Part shown: piece by piece, positions 1 through 7,992 of the stretch
Layout: every line of letters begins with the position of its first letter
How positions within the stretch are numbered: position 1 is the stretch's first letter
DNA from: Acidimicrobiaceae bacterium
Lineage (GTDB): Bacteria > Actinomycetota > Acidimicrobiia > Acidimicrobiales > Aldehydirespiratoraceae
Direction: 5' to 3'
Assembly: GCA_028819005.1 (NCBI GenBank)
Contig: JAPPMP010000045.1
Coordinates: forward strand, 1-62,387
Length of the DNA stretch: 62,387 nucleotides
Program-made: the position numbers and the translations under genes
Notes under the pieces: model-generated
Told to the model about the DNA's origin: nothing
What the model saw: only the letters and a program-made list of their open reading frames with translations
The model's database searches: none

Positions 1-240
1 GCGTCGCCTGTCACCGTCGCCCGCCGCCACCGTCGTCCGCCACCGGCACCCGCCACCGGCACCGTCACCCGCCACCCTCGCCCGTCAGCGTCGCCCGTCG
101 TCAGCGTCGCCCACCACCGGCACCCGCCACCGGCACCCGTCAGCGTCGCCTGTCACCGTCGCCCGCCGCCACCGTCGTCCGCCACCGGCACCCGCCAGCG
201 TCGCCCGTCGTCAGCATCGTCCGTCGTCAGCGTCGCCATC
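1..240. repeat. Degenerate GC-rich minisatellite
   Basis: The stretch is built from variants of the short words CGTCGCC, CACCGGCACC and CGTCAGCGTCGCC. A 55-base segment at 1-55 recurs exactly at 143-197, so a larger unit of about 142 bases was also duplicated. No convincing gene spans it, although it touches the window edge and could be the end of a repeat-coding gene that starts outside. Confidence 0.75.
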
Positions 241-323
241 ACCACAGCGACGGCTTCGACGTTGGGCCCCGGGAGCAGGGTTGAGGATTCGGTGTCATGC
301 GTCGCCCACCATTGCCAGGCCGT

Positions 324-1544
324 TCAGTGCTCGGGTTCGGGTGGGGGTTTGAGATAGAACTTCTTGGTGGTCGGGTGTCGGTGTACTTGCCAGCCGTGCA
401 GATGGATCTTCTTGTGGCACGCGTCGCAGACCAAAAGCAGGTTGTCGAGGTCGGTGGGACCGTCTTTGGACCACCACACGATGTGATGAGCCCGACACCA
501 CAACGGATTGGCTTCACAGCCGATGCAATGTTCATCGCGGGCCATCAAAGCCACGCGTTGAGCCTCAGAAGCAGTACGCCGGGAACGACCCAACCACATG
601 TTCTGGGTCTTGGCATCAAAGATCGATGGCAAGATGTTGGCTTCCAACGCCAATTCACGCAGTGTCGCAGTCGGAATACGAGTGCCGTCGGCGAGACGAG
701 CGTTGACCAACTGTTGTTTGATCACGTCGAAATCAGCCAGCACCAACAGATTCGTGCCCTGCTTGTTGCCGTTGCCCTCCTCACAGATCAACTCGGCCAG
801 CGCATCGGCCATGCGCTGTTGGGGTTTGCGGCGGTTCTTGGCGTCTTCGTTGTGCCACAGCTCGCGTTCTTTGGCTGTCAACGCGGTAGCGATACGCGCT
901 CCGGTGATCTGATCGAACTGCGCGGTGAGGACGAACATGCCCGTCTCCGGGCTTTCGAAGATCCGGGCGGTCCGGCGTTCACGCTGACGGTCCAACAGTG
1001 TCTGACCGTCATCTGCTGACTGATCTTGTTGATGACGTTTCACCGTCTTGGCGAACTGGTCAAGATTCTCGTCACGGGCTGCTTGCACCAACACGCCCTC
1101 ATCCACAGGACCTTCACTGAATGCGCGCGCTATCAACCTGGCATGGCCTTGGGGGATCTCACCCGAACTCAGAGCGCCAGTAGTCTCGGGCAGCTTCTCA
1201 AGTTGGACAGCGGTTTCAACATCGCGTTTCGCTTCACGCCGCGATGACAACAGTTCATCACTGGCAATTCGCTGAGCCTCCACTGTGTTCGTTCGACGAC
1301 CCAGTTCGGCAAGAATCTGGGACTTCATCGCCGCCAAACGCGACTCACTACGACCAACCACACCCAACCGAGACCGCAAATCCTGCTCAGACAACCCCGC
1401 CAAGTCAACCACCCCGACACACACCGCGTTCTGGCAAACACCAACAGAAGCGCTCTCACCAGAACCTGTGTCGGCAATGGCGACAACGCCCGCAGCACCA
1501 CATGACTCGGAACCAAACAGGTCGGGCGCAGAAGCAAATTCCAT
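324..1544 (-). CDS. DUF222/13E12-like protein with C-terminal HNH endonuclease domain
   Basis: This is a protein of about 406 residues of the actinobacterial family that couples a helical DUF222-like region to an HNH nuclease motif. The HNH part starts near residue 340 with CIGCE, continues with CRAHHI and ends with CDACHKKIH, which gives the paired zinc cysteines and the catalytic histidines. Such genes are often multi-copy and repeat-associated in actinobacteria; their role is mostly unknown. I chose the ATG at 1544 because a purine-rich GGGTAGAG lies upstream; ATG 1580 is also possible but has no Shine-Dalgarno. The sequence just upstream is strikingly AT-rich and probably holds the promoter. 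Confidence 0.85.
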   Translation of the reverse strand: MEFASAPDLFGSESCGAAGVVAIADTGSGESASVGVCQNAVCVGVVDLAGLSEQDLRSRLGVVGRSESRLAAMKSQILAELGRRTNTVEAQRIASDELLSSRREAKRDVETAVQLEKLPETTGALSSGEIPQGHARLIARAFSEGPVDEGVLVQAARDENLDQFAKTVKRHQQDQSADDGQTLLDRQRERRTARIFESPETGMFVLTAQFDQITGARIATALTAKERELWHNEDAKNRRKPQQRMADALAELICEEGNGNKQGTNLLVLADFDVIKQQLVNARLADGTRIPTATLRELALEANILPSIFDAKTQNMWLGRSRRTASEAQRVALMARDEHCIGCEANPLWCRAHHIVWWSKDGPTDLDNLLLVCDACHKKIHLHGWQVHRHPTTKKFYLKPPPEPEH

Positions 1545-1577
1545 GCACGTAACTCTACCCACCCCCTGTGACAATGA

Positions 1578-1632
1578 CATCAAAAATAATCAATTAGATA
1601 TGGAATAATATAAAATTCTCCACATATCGAAC
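1578..1632 (-). promoter_or_regulatory. AT-rich putative promoter region of the HNH gene
   Basis: An A+T-rich island of about 55 bases stands out from the GC-rich surroundings directly upstream of the HNH gene. On the minus strand it offers several TATA-like -10 candidates (TATATT, TATTAT). No clear -35 element could be assigned, so this is an inference from composition and position. Confidence 0.35.
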
Positions 1633-1743
1633 GCTCCAGCAGATCACCGTTGCGCTGAGTGGCTCACAAGGCGAGTTTGTCGGGTGGAGATACCGGACCC
1701 GGTCACGACATCGCCGCCACGCGAGGCTAGGTCTGCCTGCGTC

Positions 1744-2163
1744 TCACTCGCCGGGCCGGTTGATCAGGTGGGTGGCCGCGTTGTCGAAGTGATCGAACAT
1801 GGCGTCTCGTATCTCGGTGGGCAGAGGGCAATCGGTGCCATCGGCGAGAGTGGCGACGCTGAGCGATGCCTCCATGTGCCTCATCCAGGCGTCGCGCTCT
1901 TCTGAGCCGATTACGAAGGGCATATGGCGCATCCGCAGACGGGGGTGGCCCCGCTTCTCGCTGTAGTGCGAGGGCCCGCCCCAGTACTGCGCCAGGAACC
2001 CTGCGAGACGCTCCCGCGACGGCCCCATGTTCACCGGGTACATGGGACGCAGCAGCCGGTCGTTCTCGACGGCGTCGTAGAACCGGTCGACCAGTTCATC
2101 GAAGAAGCGCTGTCCACCGACTGCTTCGTACACCGTCGGCGGAGCTTGCATTGCTTCCCGCAT
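1744..2163 (-). CDS. glbO: Group II truncated hemoglobin (GlbO-like)
   Basis: The product of about 139 residues is a 2-on-2 globin resembling mycobacterial trHbO, a haem protein linked to oxygen or peroxide chemistry. The diagnostic block is present: QYWGGP at about residues 59-64, then a YSEKRGHPRLRMRH stretch carrying the proximal histidine near residue 80, then RDAWMRHM with the family tryptophan. The open frame extends to a GTG at 2274, but known family members are about 130 residues and the conserved fold begins at PTVYEAVGG, so I used ATG 2163; ATG 2151 is equally credible. It lies downstream of the SNF2 helicase on the same strand. Confidence 0.85.
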   Translation of the reverse strand: MREAMQAPPTVYEAVGGQRFFDELVDRFYDAVENDRLLRPMYPVNMGPSRERLAGFLAQYWGGPSHYSEKRGHPRLRMRHMPFVIGSEERDAWMRHMEASLSVATLADGTDCPLPTEIRDAMFDHFDNAATHLINRPGE

Positions 2164-2301
2164 CGCCCCCTGCAAGCTCACACTCCCCGGCGTCACCCAA
2201 CGGCGCCGGCCTTGCGCCGTCGAGTTCCGAGAATCAGAGTCGATCTGTTCAGCTCCGGGAGATTCGTCGGCCACCCGTTCAGGCTAGACACAACGCGTGT
2301 G

Positions 2302-4596
2302 CTAACCCTCAGCCTCAGGAGAAAGTCCGAGCCGACGCCTCTCACTGTCAATGATCCATTCTTCCTGGACTGATTGGGAGGAGGTCGCCGTGTCGACAGC
2401 AGCGGCAGCGGCATCCTTCATGGCGCTGGGCCGGATGTAACTGTCGAAGATGGCCGACTTATGGGCGAGGATGGCGAGCATGTACTCGTCGACGCTGTCC
2501 TCCGTGAGCAGTCGGTGTACTTCTACAGGTTGGTTCTGACCCATGCGGTAGCTTCTGGCGATGGCCTGTTCTTCGGTGGAGGGCTTCCACTGGGGTTCGG
2601 CAATGATGACAATTGAGGCGACCTGGATGTTGAGCCCGATGCCGCCGGCTTCGATCTGGCTGACGAGGACTGCCGGTTCGCGTCGAGTTGAGAATTGGTC
2701 TACCAGTTCCTGTCGGCGTGGTCCTGTCACACTGCCGGTCAGAGGACCCATGGCTAATGGCCCGAGAGCTCCGTGCACACGTTCGAGCACATCGCGGAAG
2801 CAAGAGTACACAATCACCTTGCGATCGTTGTCTTTGGCTTCTTCGACGATCTCGCGCAGGCGACCCAGCTTGGGCGAGTCGGCAGGGTTGTCGGTTAAGA
2901 ACGCTGCTCGGCGCATTGCCATGAAGTTCCGCGAGGCAACGGCTCTTCGGTACGTGTCTGCGGCAGCATCTTCGAGCCGCAGCCAGTCTACCGTCTCGAT
3001 CTTTTCAGGGAGTTCGTCGAGCACGTCGGTCTGGTTGCGCCGCAGGTAAACGGGGGCGGCGACTCTTTGGAAGGCCTCGGCACCCTGGTGGGGCCGAAGC
3101 CTCGTGGCGATGGCAGGTTGAACGTGATTGACGAGCGCCCGGAACTCCTCCAGGCGGTTCTCCAGCGGTGTCCCGCTCATCAACAAAGCGTGTTGTGAGC
3201 GCTGGAGGCAGGCGTGGACCGCTCTGGTGCGAAGCGCTTCGGGATTCTTCACGTAGTGGGCCTCGTCAACGACGACGGCAGCAATGTCGATGGTGGAAAT
3301 GTCAAGCTTGGGGAGGGTGCCGAACGTGGTAATTGCCACGCCGCCGTTTCGTATCCATTTTCGGAGGAGTTGTTCCCGGGGATCGCCGTGGAGCCGCAAC
3401 GGGATCGGCAGCTGCGAGTGACGCCTAATCTCGTTCTCCCAGTTCGCCAGCACGCTGGTGGGGCACACAACGAGGAAGTGGCTCGCGCCGCGGGACCGAA
3501 GATGGCACAACACCGCCAACGCCTCAATGGTCTTGCCGAGACCCATCTCGTCACCGAGGATGACCCTCTTTTGGAGCAGAGCGAACTTCGCTCCGAAGTC
3601 TTGGTAGCCGCGCAGAGACGCGCCGAGCAAGGTAACGTCCAAGTCGAACGAGTCGATTCGGTTCGCGACGTCCGCCGGTAGAAATTGTCGATCGCCGAGG
3701 GAATTGCGGCCTCGCCGGTCGGGGCCAAACTCAAACCCAAACTCAAGCTCTTCAATCTCGGCAAGCAAACCGTTGTAGGTCGCAGCCCGCGAAGTGTACT
3801 CCTCCCAGATTGCTGTCTGGCCACTGCGGGGTTTCTCCAGCCGACTCCTGATGTCAGCGATCTTGGACTCGAGCGCTGCCGTTTCCGGCTCGTTCAGAAA
3901 CTCAACCATCCGTTGGAGGGCTGCTCTTGAACGTTCCTTGCGTCGCGGCCCTGCGAAGGTTCGCCGAAATCTGTTGACCGCGACGCGGGCGTCGGCGAAG
4001 TCGGCGTCGATGCGACGCTTGGCCGCTTCAAGCCTGGGACTGACAGGCCTGACGGTTCGGCGCGCTTCGTCGAGAGCACGAAGCGCGTTCAACAGTTCTG
4101 TCTGCTCGCTGGGCCGGCGCCCGATCTCGAATCGGACCTTCAGTTCCCTGCGAGTATCGTTCTCAAACCGCTTGGCGACGGCGTGGATTCGAGCGGAACT
4201 CTTCGGCCCGACGCCTCTGATCGATTCGAGGCGGGACGGACTCGTCGACATGACAGAGCCCACGGTACGAATTGCTGCCGACTCAATGGCACTGTAGCTG
4301 ATCCGGCCCTCTGAGAATCGCCGGAGTTCTCGAAGCGGTGTCGTCGCGAGTTGAGCCCTGACGGCGCGGTCCTTCTCGGCCCGGTACGCAGCTTGGGCGT
4401 CACTGACACAGGCGTGTGGAAGAGCTAACACCGCCGCGATGTCGGCCCAGAGCCGCTTCAGGCGGCGAAATGCTCGCCGGTGCGGCTCAGGAGATCGGTT
4501 TGCGGCGGGGCCGATCTGATCGGGGGGTGTTTCGGAACTCACGGGGAGACTCGACGCACTGTAGCGGGCGCGGCCATCACAAACCGCATCCGCCAT
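2302..4596 (-). CDS. SNF2-family helicase with N-terminal helix-hairpin-helix
   Basis: This 764-residue protein is a SNF2-like superfamily 2 ATPase that should translocate on double-stranded DNA. The C-terminal half has Walker A GDEMGLGKT (348-356), DEAH (444-447), MSGTPLEN (473-480) and a motif VI around ARSYRMGQ. Ahead of the motor sits an unusual N-terminal region: a helix-hairpin-helix with IRGVGPKSSARI near residues 126-137, and a charged, probably coiled segment (about 150-290) with many Arg and Glu residues. SWIM or bromo-type domains are not apparent. The neighbours do not form a recognised defence cassette. The function could be repair, transcription recycling or phage defence; the sequence does not decide. 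Confidence 0.85.
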   Translation of the reverse strand: MADAVCDGRARYSASSLPVSSETPPDQIGPAANRSPEPHRRAFRRLKRLWADIAAVLALPHACVSDAQAAYRAEKDRAVRAQLATTPLRELRRFSEGRISYSAIESAAIRTVGSVMSTSPSRLESIRGVGPKSSARIHAVAKRFENDTRRELKVRFEIGRRPSEQTELLNALRALDEARRTVRPVSPRLEAAKRRIDADFADARVAVNRFRRTFAGPRRKERSRAALQRMVEFLNEPETAALESKIADIRSRLEKPRSGQTAIWEEYTSRAATYNGLLAEIEELEFGFEFGPDRRGRNSLGDRQFLPADVANRIDSFDLDVTLLGASLRGYQDFGAKFALLQKRVILGDEMGLGKTIEALAVLCHLRSRGASHFLVVCPTSVLANWENEIRRHSQLPIPLRLHGDPREQLLRKWIRNGGVAITTFGTLPKLDISTIDIAAVVVDEAHYVKNPEALRTRAVHACLQRSQHALLMSGTPLENRLEEFRALVNHVQPAIATRLRPHQGAEAFQRVAAPVYLRRNQTDVLDELPEKIETVDWLRLEDAAADTYRRAVASRNFMAMRRAAFLTDNPADSPKLGRLREIVEEAKDNDRKVIVYSCFRDVLERVHGALGPLAMGPLTGSVTGPRRQELVDQFSTRREPAVLVSQIEAGGIGLNIQVASIVIIAEPQWKPSTEEQAIARSYRMGQNQPVEVHRLLTEDSVDEYMLAILAHKSAIFDSYIRPSAMKDAAAAAVDTATSSQSVQEEWIIDSERRRLGLSPEAEG

Positions 4597-4707
4597 GATT
4601 CGAGATGGCTGGCATCCACTTCGAGTGCCTTGAGATGGGGCCGCTCAGTAGGGCGCCCGCAGTCTCGCGCGAGTTCGCCGAGCTCAAGGTGCGGCACAGA
4701 GCATAAT

Positions 4708-5538
4708 TCAACGATTCGGACCGAACCAGAGGCGAGTGGCGTTTCTAGCGAGGATGGCCGCCCGGGTTTTCTGGTCGAGGCCGGCGACTGCGTCGATGGC
4801 CAGCGCGACCAGCTCGGGGTAAGAACGATCATGCACCTGGGGATGGTCCGAACCCCAAACAATGCGCTCGGCACCGAACAGGTCGAGCAAGCGGGAGACC
4901 ACCGAGGCCGGGTCGACAGCAGCCGCGTCGAACACTCCCGTGCTGAGCTTGACGACCAGGTTCTCGCAACCGGCCAGATCGGCGAGAGCCTGATCGTCTC
5001 CCCCAACCGCCACGAAACCGCAGTGGTCGACGGCTATCTCACAATCGGGTACAGCCGTTGCGAGACAGGCGACCGCCGGCAGTTCCTCGGGCAAACAGCA
5101 CACGTTCGGGCCCACCTGCAGGTCTCGGCAACGACGCACCAGATCCACGGCAAGATCGTTGTGCAGCCACGGATCAGGGATTGAGAACAGCCGCAGCCCC
5201 GAAGCTCCCTGCGCTGCGGCCGCCTCCAGCAAACTCACCGGATCCTCGGTGCTCCGGCCCGCCGCCACCATCGCCCGCCAGTCGCCGCCGAGCACTTGGG
5301 CCGCTTCAACAACCAGCGAGTTGTCGAAACCATGGGCACCGACCGCCTGTACCAAGACACCACCCGACACACCAGCGACCCCCACACGCGCGGCTACAGC
5401 CGCAGGGGAAGAATCAACACGTTCCCACCACCGTGCATTGGGATTACCCGTGAGGTCATCCACGCAGGCCGCTACATCGACGACATGCAGGTGCGCGTCG
5501 AGCACCCCACCGACAGCCGAGCCAACAGGATCACCCAT
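4708..5538 (-). CDS. Amidohydrolase-2 family metal-dependent hydrolase
   Basis: A TIM-barrel hydrolase of about 276 residues related to the dihydroxybenzoate/ACMS decarboxylase and dicarboxylic lactone hydrolase group. The start shows the metal-binding DAHLHV motif; further on come AVDHCGF, and WGSDHP near the C terminus, whose aspartate and histidine complete the site. The frame is open far upstream, but that part is only the 47-base intergenic repeat read through, so the ATG at 5538 just ahead of DAHLHV is chosen. The substrate is unknown. Confidence 0.8.
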   Translation of the reverse strand: MGDPVGSAVGGVLDAHLHVVDVAACVDDLTGNPNARWWERVDSSPAAVAARVGVAGVSGGVLVQAVGAHGFDNSLVVEAAQVLGGDWRAMVAAGRSTEDPVSLLEAAAAQGASGLRLFSIPDPWLHNDLAVDLVRRCRDLQVGPNVCCLPEELPAVACLATAVPDCEIAVDHCGFVAVGGDDQALADLAGCENLVVKLSTGVFDAAAVDPASVVSRLLDLFGAERIVWGSDHPQVHDRSYPELVALAIDAVAGLDQKTRAAILARNATRLWFGPNR

Positions 5539-5560
5539 CGCCAAACCGTACCCCCGGGCC

Positions 5561-5720
5561 CGAACGGCCCGGCGAGCAAAGCGAACAACAGCGGGCAAGC
5601 CCCGCCCCGAGCGGCCCGGCGAGCAAAGCGAACAACAGCGGGCAAGCCCCGCCCCGAGCGGCCCGGCGAGCAAAGCGAACAACAGCGGGCAAGCCCCGGG
5701 CCCGAACGGCCCTCCCGAAT
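5561..5720. repeat. 47-base tandem array of the dispersed GC-rich repeat
   Basis: Three nearly identical 47-base units start at 5561, 5608 and 5655, each containing CGGCCCGGCGAGCAAAGCG followed by AACAACAGCGGGCAAG. A partial fourth copy follows to about 5720. The same core recurs singly at 6382-6430 and, in the opposite orientation, at 7814-7921 and 32446-32530, and in a diverged form at 44728-44790. The array lies between the amidohydrolase start and the DUF2442 gene. It is not a CRISPR because there are no spacers. Confidence 0.85.
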
Positions 5721-5787
5721 CCAGGCAACCGATGGCTTTCCATACACGCGTTGATCCATCGGAACCAGACGGGTAGCGTCAAGATCA

Positions 5788-6087
5788 ATGAACGACCGTG
5801 AGTTGCTCCGACCCGTCGAGGTTCGAGCGCGCGCGCCATACCGCATCTGGCTCAGCTATGCCGACGGTATTGAAGGGGAGGTCGACCTCTCTCACCTTGC
5901 GGGCAAAGGCGTGTTCACTGCGTGGACAGACCCATCGTTCTTCGCCCAAGCTCGCATCGGCCCGGGAGGCGCAATTTGCTGGGGCGACAGCATCGATATG
6001 TGCCCCGATGCTCTCTATCTGCGCCTGACAGGCATGTCCGTGCAGGAATACATGCCGAAGCTGCGCCACTCCCTCGCGGGTGCCTGA
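5788..6087 (+). CDS. DUF2442-family protein
   Basis: A 99-residue protein matching the DUF2442 pattern: an N-terminal strand region with RIWLSYADGIEGEVDLS, a middle PSFFAQARIGPGGAICW, and a C-terminal IDMCPDALYLRLTG. DUF2442 proteins commonly sit beside DUF4160 proteins, and the pair has been proposed to act like a toxin-antitoxin or accessory module, although the activity is not settled. Its stop overlaps the GTG start of the DUF4160 gene by 8 bases, which implies translational coupling. Confidence 0.85.
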   Translation: MNDRELLRPVEVRARAPYRIWLSYADGIEGEVDLSHLAGKGVFTAWTDPSFFAQARIGPGGAICWGDSIDMCPDALYLRLTGMSVQEYMPKLRHSLAGA

Positions 6088-6340
6088 ACTCTGCCGGTTC
6101 TACGGCATCGCCATCCACATGTACTACGGCGACCACGCACCACCGCACTTTCATGCGAGGTACGGCGATGAAGAGGCCGTTGTGGACATCAACAGCCTCG
6201 CGGTGATCCGAGGTCGTCTTTCGCCTCGCGCCAACGGTCTCGTCGTCGAATGGGCGGCGCAGCACCAAGCGGAGTTGCGTGAGGCTTGGAGCCGTGCCGA
6301 GCGCCACGAGAGTCCAGGCAAGATCGCCCCATTGCAGTGA
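6080..6340 (+). CDS. DUF4160-family protein
   Basis: An 86-residue protein with the hallmark DUF4160 core, HMYYGDHAPPHFHARYG, near residues 13-29. The tail is helical (WAAQHQAELREAW). The GTG start at 6080 overlaps the upstream DUF2442 gene. No enzymatic residues are established for the family; the conserved histidines could bind a metal. The gene is immediately followed by a copy of the dispersed repeat (6382-6430). Confidence 0.85.
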   Translation: MPELCRFYGIAIHMYYGDHAPPHFHARYGDEEAVVDINSLAVIRGRLSPRANGLVVEWAAQHQAELREAWSRAERHESPGKIAPLQ

Positions 6341-6381
6341 CAACCCACGGCACCCGTGCCCAAGCGAACGGGAGCGGACTA

Positions 6382-6430
6382 CCCCGGCCCGAGCAGCCCG
6401 GCGAGCAAAGCGAACAAGAACGGGCAAGCA
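6382..6430. repeat. Single copy of the dispersed GC-rich repeat
   Basis: The sequence carries GGCCCGAGCAGCCCGGCGAG followed by CAAAGCGAACAAGAACGGGCAAG. It is close to the 47-base unit at 5561 with a few substitutions. It lies between the DUF4160 gene and the MFS gene. Confidence 0.75.
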
Positions 6431-6621
6431 GATACCCTTCTCGGGGTGATCGGATTTGAGGGCGCCTACTGACTGGAACTCCAGATCGGGCACGCATAGG
6501 CCCGACAGGACTCATAGCCCGTTTCGTCCGATCGGATCTGGGGCGCGGGTTCGTCGCGTTCCGTTTCAAGGCCTACCGCTGGATTTATGCCAGTTTCGTC
6601 ATCCAGCAGATCGGCTTCTGG

Positions 6622-7773
6622 ATGAGCCACCTCACCTTGCAGGGCCTCATCGAGGAGCGCAGCAACGGCGACACCCTGGCGATCACAGTCCTGTTCGCAG
6701 CTCTTTTGGCGCCGGCGTTGTTCGTGGGCCCGTTCGGGGGTGTGCTTGCTGACCGTGTCGAGCGCAAACTGGTAGTGACGCTGTCGTACTACGCCTCCGC
6801 GGCCTCCGCCGGCGGACTGGCACTGCTCACGGGGATCAACGGCGCTCCCCCGCTGTGGGCGATCTACGCGCTGGCGTTCACTTTGGGGACGACATTCTCC
6901 TTGCTGGGCCCCTCAGCGGGTGCGCTGGTTGTCAACTCGGTTTCGAGCGACGCTGTGCAAAGCGCCATTTCATTGCAGGCCGCCGTGCAGAACCTGACTC
7001 GGACGGTCGGGCCGATCATGGCCGTCGAGGTCATCGGCTCGGGTCGCTTCCACATAGGTTTCACAGGATTCGCGGTCGCATCGGCGCTGGCCGGCCTGAT
7101 GATCACCCGAGTCGTCGTCGACGCTCACGACGTCACCATGGACGGGCTGGGCGTGTTCGGACGCATCCGAGACGGTTTCCGGCACGCCCGCGAGCGAAAA
7201 CCCGCCCTGTTGGCCATCGCCACGACCGCCATGGCATCAGTCTTCGGCGTCTCCCATACAGCACTGGTTCCGAGTTTCACCCGCGAGATTCTTGAACAGG
7301 AACCGGGGCAGTTCGCCAAGGTCATCGCCGCGACCGGTTTCGGCGCAATCGTGGGGGCTCTCACGGTCGGTTACAGCAGGGTCGAACCCAGCCTGCAGCG
7401 AGCATCGTTATCGCTGCTGTTCTACGGCGTGTGCCTGGTAGGGTTCACCGCTTCTGAACAGCTCGAGACAGCGATGGCGTGGCAGTTGGGAATCGGCTTC
7501 TGCTATTTCGCAACCATGACGACACTTCAGACCCTGCTGCAGCAGGTCGTGTCGGACTCGGCGCGGGGGCGGGTCATGTCGTTGTTCGTCATCTCCTGGA
7601 GCGGGGTGGTGTGGATCGGCATGCTCATACTCGGAGCCTTGGCTGACTCCGACGGCCTCAATCTCGGAGTGCGGCCGACACTCCTGGGCACGTCAAGCGT
7701 CATCATCTGCTACGGGCTGGTGGTAACCGCAATCTCCAAAGGGATGCCCACCGGCTCCGATTACCCCGAATAA
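6622..7773 (+). CDS. MFS transporter (EntS/DUF894-like exporter)
   Basis: A multi-membrane-segment permease of the major facilitator superfamily, probably a drug or metabolite exporter in the inner membrane. Typical signs are GVLADRVERK in the first loop, glycine- and alanine-rich helices and a repeat of the fold in the second half. The first ATG (6622) falls inside transmembrane helix 1. The same frame stays open back to 6460 and encodes the expected start of that helix (FRFKAYRWIYASFVIQQIGF) with no ATG, GTG or TTG. The true start is therefore uncertain: an unusual CTG at 6538, or a mutated 5' end. Confidence 0.8.
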   Translation: MSHLTLQGLIEERSNGDTLAITVLFAALLAPALFVGPFGGVLADRVERKLVVTLSYYASAASAGGLALLTGINGAPPLWAIYALAFTLGTTFSLLGPSAGALVVNSVSSDAVQSAISLQAAVQNLTRTVGPIMAVEVIGSGRFHIGFTGFAVASALAGLMITRVVVDAHDVTMDGLGVFGRIRDGFRHARERKPALLAIATTAMASVFGVSHTALVPSFTREILEQEPGQFAKVIAATGFGAIVGALTVGYSRVEPSLQRASLSLLFYGVCLVGFTASEQLETAMAWQLGIGFCYFATMTTLQTLLQQVVSDSARGRVMSLFVISWSGVVWIGMLILGALADSDGLNLGVRPTLLGTSSVIICYGLVVTAISKGMPTGSDYPE

Positions 7774-7813
7774 GAGGGAGCGCGGATAGGTGAAATGGAC
7801 GCGCTGAAAGACG

Positions 7814-7975
7814 TTGTTCGCCCGCTCTTGTTCGCTTCGCTCACGGGCCGCTCGGGCCACAGGTCGTGGCCATCAGGGACACGTCGGCCCAGACGCTTCG
7901 CTCACGGGCCGCTCGGGCCACGGCCTCGCTTTGCGAGCGAAACGATCTGCGGTCTATTCGCTCGGCCTCTAGGCC
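7814..7975. repeat. Two copies of the dispersed GC-rich repeat, inverse orientation
   Basis: TTCGCTTCGCTCACGGGCCG followed by CTCGGGCCAC occurs at 7831-7860 and again from about 7892 to 7921. A related tail (TTCGCTCGGCCTCTAGGCCA) follows to 7975. Relative to the array at 5561 the orientation is reversed. It fills the space between the MFS gene and the P450. Confidence 0.75.
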
Positions 7976-7992
7976 ACGCCTAGGGTGGGCAC

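Noticed and set aside
1..240. CRISPR or retron-like array
   Set aside because: Words are of variable length and overlap; no spacers or reverse transcriptase nearby.
297..1019. Plus-strand gene opposite the HNH gene
   Set aside because: It is an antisense shadow; the minus-strand frame has clear HNH motifs.
5561..5720. CRISPR array
   Set aside because: The units abut each other with no spacers and match single copies elsewhere between genes.
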